A stretch of DNA of 18,179 bases. It comes from JAPLGE01 sp964355545. GTDB lineage: Bacteria; Bipolaricaulota; Bipolaricaulia; UBA7950; UBA9294. The notes under the pieces were generated by a model. That model worked only from the letters and a program-made list of their open reading frames with translations. It made no database searches and was not told the DNA's origin. Within the stretch, counting starts at the first letter, position 1, and every line of letters starts with the position of its first letter. The position numbers were made by a program, and so were the translations under genes. This document shows, one piece after another, positions 13,977 to 18,179 of this stretch. Where the stretch lies: the NCBI GenBank assembly GCA_964355545.1, contig CAYHEK010000028.1, forward strand, positions 1 through 18,179, read 5' to 3'.

Positions 13977-15256
13977 GCGAACCTCCTTCCCTTTCGAGCC
14001 AAGAGGGCGCTTGCGGGGTAGGAGAGTGGCTGAGTGAGGTCCCAATCGACGACCCAAACGCCGATCCCAGCGAGCGTAGTGAACAGGAGGGTGCGCTTCA
14101 AGCGGAGGACCCGCCGGGCAAGGACCAGGCTCTCCTCCGCGTGTCTTTCTCCCGGTTCGAGGGAGAGCGGGTTTGGGGCGATGAGGATGATCGGATAGCC
14201 GCGCGCTCGCAGGGTCCCCAGAACCTCGACGTCGTCCTCTCCGGCGAGGGGACTGACGACGACCAGTTGGGAGCGGGGCGGGAAGAGGCGCGTCGGAATG
14301 TAGCGCAGGTCCTCGAAGACGACCTTGTCCGCGGTCCTCGCCCGCGCCAGTGCGTCGAGGATTCGCTCGCGCTGGGTCCTCCCGTACCCGGGGTAGGTCC
14401 AGTCGAGGCGGTCTCCGTAGATGAGGAGCCCGACGTGGTTTCCCGCGAGGAGGAAGTGGATGGCTACACTCGCTGCGGCGCGCACGGAGTGGGCGAAGGT
14501 CTCCTCTTTGCCGACGCGGGCGTTCACCCGCTCGCGGGCGTCGAGGATGACGCCCACATCGGCAATCCGCTCCTGTTCGTATTCATTCACCACCAGGGCT
14601 TCTCGTCGGCCGTAGGCCCGCCAGTTGATGCGGCGGACGTCGTCTCCCAGAGCGTAGTCGCGACACCCGAAGAAGTCCGTCCCGCTCCCCCCGAGCCTCG
14701 CCCGGACGCTCCCGGAGTACGCGCGGGTGTAGCGAGGACTGATCTCGATCTCCTCGAGCGTCTCGACGTGCGGGAGGACGAGAAGGCGGCTCGGGCAGGG
14801 GAGGGAGAGCGGCGTGGGGTGGAGCGTGAGCCGGTCAAACGCGAGAAGAGCTGCTGCGGAGAAGGTGTGCTCCCCGCGCGGTGCGCGGAGCGTGTAGGCG
14901 AGTGTGACCCTCTCCTCCGGCCCCAGGGGGCAGAGGAGGCTCGTTTCGCCCTCGACGACCGTCCCACCGGCCGGGAGGCCCTCGCGAACGCCGAGGAGGG
15001 GGATCGAGCGGCCGAGGTTCTCCACGGTCAAGGTGACCGAGATGGGCCTTCCTTCCTCCACTCGATCCACATCGAGTCGGCGTTCGACCTTGAGCGCTGG
15101 GGGGCGCTCGAGGAGCCCCGCTACCAAGAGGACGCCCCCGTATACGAGGAACGGGATGCCCAGGGCGACAACCCGACCGTCGCGGAAGAGGATCCCGAGC
15201 AGGACAAGGCCACAGGCGACGACTAGCGAGACGGAGAGTCGCGACGCTCCGGACAT
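13973..15256 (-). CDS. DUF58 family protein (vWA-like), MoxR partner
   Basis: A 427-residue protein from ATG at 15256, 1 nt after the MoxR stop. Residues about 8-48 form two membrane segments (SVSLVVACGLVLLGILF and VVALGIPFLVYGGVLLVAGLL). Residues about 55-145 form a beta domain (VTLTVENLGR, LRAPRGEHTFSAA). The DUF58 signature is at about 192-230: GTDFFGCRDYALGDDVRRIN, then WRAYGRREALVVNEYEQER. A vWA-like Rossmann part follows (VGVILDARERVN, GNHVGLLIYGD, SQLVVVSPLAGEDD). The metal-binding DxSxS is not conserved (LDARERV), as in many DUF58 proteins. Function of the family is poorly known; it is almost always next to MoxR and is thought to be its substrate or adaptor in the envelope. The frame upstream to 15364 is spurious. 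Confidence 0.93.
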   Translation of the reverse strand: MSGASRLSVSLVVACGLVLLGILFRDGRVVALGIPFLVYGGVLLVAGLLERPPALKVERRLDVDRVEEGRPISVTLTVENLGRSIPLLGVREGLPAGGTVVEGETSLLCPLGPEERVTLAYTLRAPRGEHTFSAAALLAFDRLTLHPTPLSLPCPSRLLVLPHVETLEEIEISPRYTRAYSGSVRARLGGSGTDFFGCRDYALGDDVRRINWRAYGRREALVVNEYEQERIADVGVILDARERVNARVGKEETFAHSVRAAASVAIHFLLAGNHVGLLIYGDRLDWTYPGYGRTQRERILDALARARTADKVVFEDLRYIPTRLFPPRSQLVVVSPLAGEDDVEVLGTLRARGYPIILIAPNPLSLEPGERHAEESLVLARRVLRLKRTLLFTTLAGIGVWVVDWDLTQPLSYPASALLARKGRRFA

Positions 15257-15257
15257 C

Positions 15258-16208
15258 CTAGTCGACCTTGGGCACCGGAAGGAGGCGGAGGATCCCCTCC
15301 ACGACGTGGCTCGGCGTGATCCGCTTCGACCACAGCTCCGGGCTGAGGATGAGGCGGTGGGCAAGGGCAGGGATGGCGAAGGCCTTCACGTCGTCGGGGA
15401 GTACGTAGTCGCGGCCGGCGAGGGCCGCTTGCGCGCGGGCGAGCTTGAGCAGGGCAAGCGAGCCGCGCGGGCTTGCCCCGACGTACACATTCGGGTCGCT
15501 CCGAGTCTTCGCGGTGAGGCTGACGATGTAGTTCTCGAGGTCGGGATCGACGAAGACCTCCTCCACGGCCGCGCGCATCGCCAGGAGCTCCTCGGCGGAG
15601 GTGACGGGCCGGAGCGTGATGTCGTCCTTTTTGCGCGCGCGGCGGCGACGGAGAACCTCGACCTCGGAAGCGGGATCGGGGTACCCGATCGAAAGGCGCA
15701 TGATGAACCGATCGAGCTGCGCCTCGGGGAGAGGGAAGGTCCCCTCGTACTCGATCGGGTTTTGGGTGGCGATCACGATGAAGGGCGGGGGGAGGGGATG
15801 GGTCTCCCCATCGATCGTCACCTGCGCCTCCTGCATCGCCTCGAGGAGCGCCGACTGGGTCTTGGGGGTGGCGCGGTTGATCTCATCGGCGAGGAGGATG
15901 TGAGTGAAGATTGGGCCGAGCGTCAGGGTGAAGCGGCCCTTGTCGCGCTCGAAGATGTGGGAGCCCGTGATGTCGCTCGGCAGAATGTCCGGCGTGAACT
16001 GAATCCGGCGGAAGGAGATTCCCAAGACCTGCGCGAAGCTGCGCGCGATCAGGGTCTTGGCAAGGCCGGGGTAGTCCTCGAACAGGATGTGTCCGCTCGC
16101 GAGGATCCCCGCGAGGACGCGACGCAGCACGTCCTCCTTGCCCACGACCGCCCGGCCGACCTCGTCGAGGATCGCCTGGCTCCGCGATGCGACCTCTTTT
16201 ACCTCCAT
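15258..16208 (-). CDS. MoxR family AAA+ ATPase
   Basis: A cytoplasmic ATPase of 316 residues, the usual MoxR length. P-loop EDYPGLAKT (44-52, MoxR variant with Ala before Lys51), Walker B ILLADEINRA (104-113), sensor 1 ATQNP (Asn150), PEAQLDRF (161-168) with likely arginine finger Arg167, and the C-terminal ASPRGSLALLKLARAQAAL typical of the family. MoxR proteins act as chaperone-like remodelers, often for vWA proteins encoded alongside. ATG at 16208 directly follows the stop of the upstream gene (TAG then ATG) and is preceded by AAGGAGG. The next gene, DUF58, starts 1 nt after its stop, so stoichiometric expression is likely. Confidence 0.95.
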   Translation of the reverse strand: MEVKEVASRSQAILDEVGRAVVGKEDVLRRVLAGILASGHILFEDYPGLAKTLIARSFAQVLGISFRRIQFTPDILPSDITGSHIFERDKGRFTLTLGPIFTHILLADEINRATPKTQSALLEAMQEAQVTIDGETHPLPPPFIVIATQNPIEYEGTFPLPEAQLDRFIMRLSIGYPDPASEVEVLRRRRARKKDDITLRPVTSAEELLAMRAAVEEVFVDPDLENYIVSLTAKTRSDPNVYVGASPRGSLALLKLARAQAALAGRDYVLPDDVKAFAIPALAHRLILSPELWSKRITPSHVVEGILRLLPVPKVD

Positions 16209-16793
16209 CTATCCCTCCTTGAGATACCCCTCAAGGAGGGAGAGGGCCTCCTCGAGGTCTCTTTCGAATCGCCCATCGCGGCCGAGGCCGCGGCGCGGCC
16301 GCAGGCTGCGGAAGAGCCGGCGCAGCGCGAGAGGAGCCCGATCGTCCTCCTCCGCAAAGAGCGTGGCGCGCGCCTCGTCGATGGAGATCCCCTCCTTGCA
16401 CGCCACGATGCGGCTCGCCATCCCTTCGAGGTCGTGGGCGAGCATGGCGCGGTACAGGGGGCGGGACCGCGCCTTGCGGATCATCGTGGCGAGCCGGTCG
16501 ACCTCTCCCCGTGGCTCTTCGCCGTGGCCGTCGCTTGGGGGAGGCAAGACGGCCCGGGGCGCCGTGCGCAGGAAGGTCCGCAGGAGGAGGGCGCCTCCCA
16601 GGAGGACGAGGGCGTACCACAGGGCTGCCTGGGAGATCTGGCGGAAGAACCAGCGGACGACGAACCAACCGCGCAGGAGGGGCTCGAGGAGCGCGGTCCG
16701 CAGGAAACCGCGCAGGGTGACGAAGAAAACGACCGCGAGGACCGCCGCCAGGACGGAACCCGCGATGAGAAGGGCGACCCGCGTGCGCTTCAC
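16209..16793 (-). CDS. Small two-TM protein between DUF4129 and MoxR
   Basis: GTG at 16793 overlaps the DUF4129 stop (GTGA) and gives 194 residues starting MKRTRVALL; the open frame further upstream to 17021 lies entirely inside the DUF4129 gene and is Arg/Pro-rich, so it is rejected. Two membrane segments (about 6-26 and 45-68) are followed by a hydrophilic helical domain of about 110 residues (VDRLATMIRKARSRPLYRAM, then KEGISIDEARATLFAEED and RDLEEALSLLEGYLKEG). I do not recognise the family with certainty. In haloarchaea a small two-TM protein (DUF7269) holds the same place between DUF4129 and DUF58, so it could be an equivalent by position. It touches MoxR with no gap, so translational coupling is expected. 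Confidence 0.8.
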   Translation of the reverse strand: MKRTRVALLIAGSVLAAVLAVVFFVTLRGFLRTALLEPLLRGWFVVRWFFRQISQAALWYALVLLGGALLLRTFLRTAPRAVLPPPSDGHGEEPRGEVDRLATMIRKARSRPLYRAMLAHDLEGMASRIVACKEGISIDEARATLFAEEDDRAPLALRRLFRSLRPRRGLGRDGRFERDLEEALSLLEGYLKEG

Positions 16794-17686
16794 GCCGAAC
16801 CGACCGCCGCGTACGCCGAACGAATCGCCTCCAGGCACGCGGTCGCCTCGCCTGCGAAGGGCACGCCATCCCGTGCGCCGTAGCGGACCTCCTCGAAGAT
16901 CGCGGTGAGCCGGTCTACGTGTTCGTCCCTCATACCGCGGGTCCGCAGGAGGGCGGAGAACTCGCGCGGGGTGAGGGCGGAAAGGTTGTGCACCTGCCCT
17001 TCCCGGCTGAGGATCGCACACATCTCCTTGTAGCAGCGCAGGACGGCGTCGCGCGGATCGGTCCCGGAGCGGATCGCGTCCGCCGCCTCACCGGCCCGCT
17101 CGGCGAGCTCCTCAAGCGTCCCCCTCCGCGCTCGCCGCCCGAGGAGGACGGGATAGACCTTCACCGCCACGAACATCCCCACCGCGACCGCCGCCGCCGC
17201 GCCTCCGATCGCCGCCAGGGCCACCATCCACGTCGAGGCCTTGACAGGAGGGACCTCCGGGCCGGGCGGACTCTCGCCAGGGAGAGACGGGCCGCCGACG
17301 ACCTCTTCCGCAGGACCCTGGGATTGAGCTCCGAGTTGGCGCTCGCGCGCCTGGTAGGCCGACAGGGCGAGAAAGAGGACAATAGCTAGGATCGCGAGGT
17401 TGACGAGACGCCGACGGAACCGGGGAGAGATGATCACCCCGACCACGCTGAGGACGAGGCAGGCGAGGAGGAGGGCCGAGGCGATGAGCCCCACCGTCTC
17501 AATCTCGTCCCCGGTCTGGCTTGAGCTGCCCGCGGAGGGACGGGGCAGCAGGGAGAAGAGGTTTGGGAGGGGGTTCCCGGGAAGGAGCTCGACCTCCTCT
17601 AGTCCACCGACCAAGATGAAGAGGATGCCAGCAAGGGCAATGAGGGATGCGAGAAGGATGACCTGTCTTGCGTGGCTTTCTCTCAC
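16790..17686 (-). CDS. DUF4129 domain membrane protein
   Basis: A 298-residue protein from GTG at 17686 with AAAGGAG 5-6 nt upstream; the start overlaps the aspS stop (GTGA). Hydrophobic segments lie at about 9-27, 66-86, 96-111 and 153-175. A Pro/Gly/Glu-rich linker is at 115-150, probably outside the membrane. The C-terminal domain (about 205-290) has the DUF4129 pattern: DPRDAVLRCYKEMCAILSRE, then LTPREFSALLRTRGM and LTAIFEEVRYGARDGVPF. DUF4129 often forms the C-terminal domain of transglutaminase-like membrane proteins (TgpA type), but no transglutaminase domain is present here. It starts the MoxR/DUF58 gene string after aspS. Confidence 0.88.
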   Translation of the reverse strand: MRESHARQVILLASLIALAGILFILVGGLEEVELLPGNPLPNLFSLLPRPSAGSSSQTGDEIETVGLIASALLLACLVLSVVGVIISPRFRRRLVNLAILAIVLFLALSAYQARERQLGAQSQGPAEEVVGGPSLPGESPPGPEVPPVKASTWMVALAAIGGAAAAVAVGMFVAVKVYPVLLGRRARRGTLEELAERAGEAADAIRSGTDPRDAVLRCYKEMCAILSREGQVHNLSALTPREFSALLRTRGMRDEHVDRLTAIFEEVRYGARDGVPFAGEATACLEAIRSAYAAVGSA

Positions 17687-18179
17687 TCGTCTCCTTTCAG
17701 CGCAAGCCCCAACTCGTCGAGCTGCCTTCTATCCACGGGCATGGGCGCCTCCGTGAGCGGGCACAGGCCGGTGGCAGTCTTCGGGAACGCGATCACGTCG
17801 CGAAGCGACCCCTCGCCGGCCATGAGCATCACGAGCCGGTCGAGCCCGAGGGCGAACCCTCCGTGCGGGGGAGCGCCGTACTCGAGGGCACGGAGGAAGA
17901 AGCCGAAGCGTAGCTGCGCCTCTTCCTCCGAGATCCCGAGGAGACGGAAGATCCGCTCCTGCAGGGCACGAGAGTGAATACGGATGCTCCCGCTCCCCAG
18001 TTCCGTTCCATTCAGGACGAGGTCGTAGGCGTTCGACAAGACCGTACGAGGCTCCTCCTCGAGGCGCTCGAGGTCCTCCTTCCGCGGCGCGGTGAAGGGG
18101 TGGTGCGCGCTCGTGAGGTTCCCTTCCTCATCAAGCTCGAACAGGGGAAAGTCTGTCACCCAGAGGAATCGCCACCCGT
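17683..18179 (-). CDS. aspS: Aspartyl-tRNA synthetase, C-terminal part; 5' end outside window
   Basis: The last about 165 codons are visible, beginning in frame at the window edge with GWRFLWVTDFPLFE. Class II features: LNGTELGSGSIRIHSRALQ (substrate site region), RFGFFLRALEYGAPPHGGFA and motif 3 GLDRLVMLMAGEGSLRDVIAFP, with the usual ending PKTATGLCPLTEAP. This fits the bacterial-type enzyme, whose insertion domain would lie outside the window. It charges tRNA-Asp (or both Asp and Asn if non-discriminating; not decidable here). It overlaps the DUF4129 start, so the envelope genes after it may be transcribed with it. Confidence 0.96.
   Translation of the reverse strand, partial: GWRFLWVTDFPLFELDEEGNLTSAHHPFTAPRKEDLERLEEEPRTVLSNAYDLVLNGTELGSGSIRIHSRALQERIFRLLGISEEEAQLRFGFFLRALEYGAPPHGGFALGLDRLVMLMAGEGSLRDVIAFPKTATGLCPLTEAPMPVDRRQLDELGLALKGDE

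Noticed and set aside
14904..16883. Long open frame on the plus strand (659 codons) opposite DUF58/MoxR
   Set aside because: It spans three well-supported minus-strand genes and has no recognisable motif; an antisense shadow of high-GC coding DNA.
16794..17021. N-terminal extension of the small two-TM protein
   Set aside because: The extension lies inside the DUF4129 gene in another frame and is Arg/Pro-rich; GTG at 16793 overlaps the DUF4129 stop in the coupled manner seen elsewhere in this operon.
1..18179. CRISPR arrays, tRNA/rRNA genes, insertion sequences
   Set aside because: No regularly spaced repeats, cloverleaf-like segments, rRNA stretches or transposase-like frames were found on reading both strands.

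Overview
The window is high-GC bacterial DNA with tightly packed genes and three promoters of near-consensus sigma70 type (TTGACA/TTGTCC, 17-bp spacer, TATAAT/TATGAT). The housekeeping genes are clearly bacterial: ileS of the long type 2 form, purA, rplM and the 3' part of aspS. The secreted proteins are rich in PKD domains, with a vWA domain and a dockerin-like two-helix tail. This mix fits a deep-branching, uncultivated or poorly studied bacterial phylum such as Bipolaricaulota (Acetothermia/OP1). That placement is inference; I see no taxonomic marker that fixes it.

Layout. At 1-1726 (minus strand) are a partial fosmidomycin-resistance-type MFS exporter with its own near-leaderless promoter, and a lipoprotein that joins a PKD domain to a TlpA-like thioredoxin. 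A divergent DUF202 membrane protein follows on the plus strand (1840-2145). Next comes the ileS regulatory region (2142-2325): a strong promoter, a possible 19-codon leader peptide with clustered Ile codons, and a hairpin followed by T-runs. Then come ileS and purA as a pair, and rplM with a perfect consensus promoter lying in the 3' end of purA. The usual rpsI partner of rplM is absent.

At 7424-13368 (plus strand) is an accessory block for the cell surface or exterior: an unknown exported protein, then three genes for modular secreted proteins built from PKD domains, a repeated beta-sandwich-like module with a conserved 'LPxGW' stretch, and a dockerin-like helical tail. One of them also carries a vWA domain. 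The block ends in a strong intrinsic terminator at 13389.

From 13377 to the right edge, all genes are on the minus strand and nearly all overlap or touch: aspS (partial), a DUF4129 membrane protein, a small two-TM protein, a MoxR AAA+ ATPase, a DUF58 protein and a polytopic membrane protein. MoxR/DUF58/DUF4129 sets are widespread, but their function is mostly unknown; MoxR ATPases are thought to act as chaperones for vWA-type partner proteins. The convergent vWA/PKD cluster is a plausible but unproven partner. The two most interesting signals are the possible Ile-codon attenuator upstream of ileS and the PKD/LPxGW/dockerin-like secreted system.
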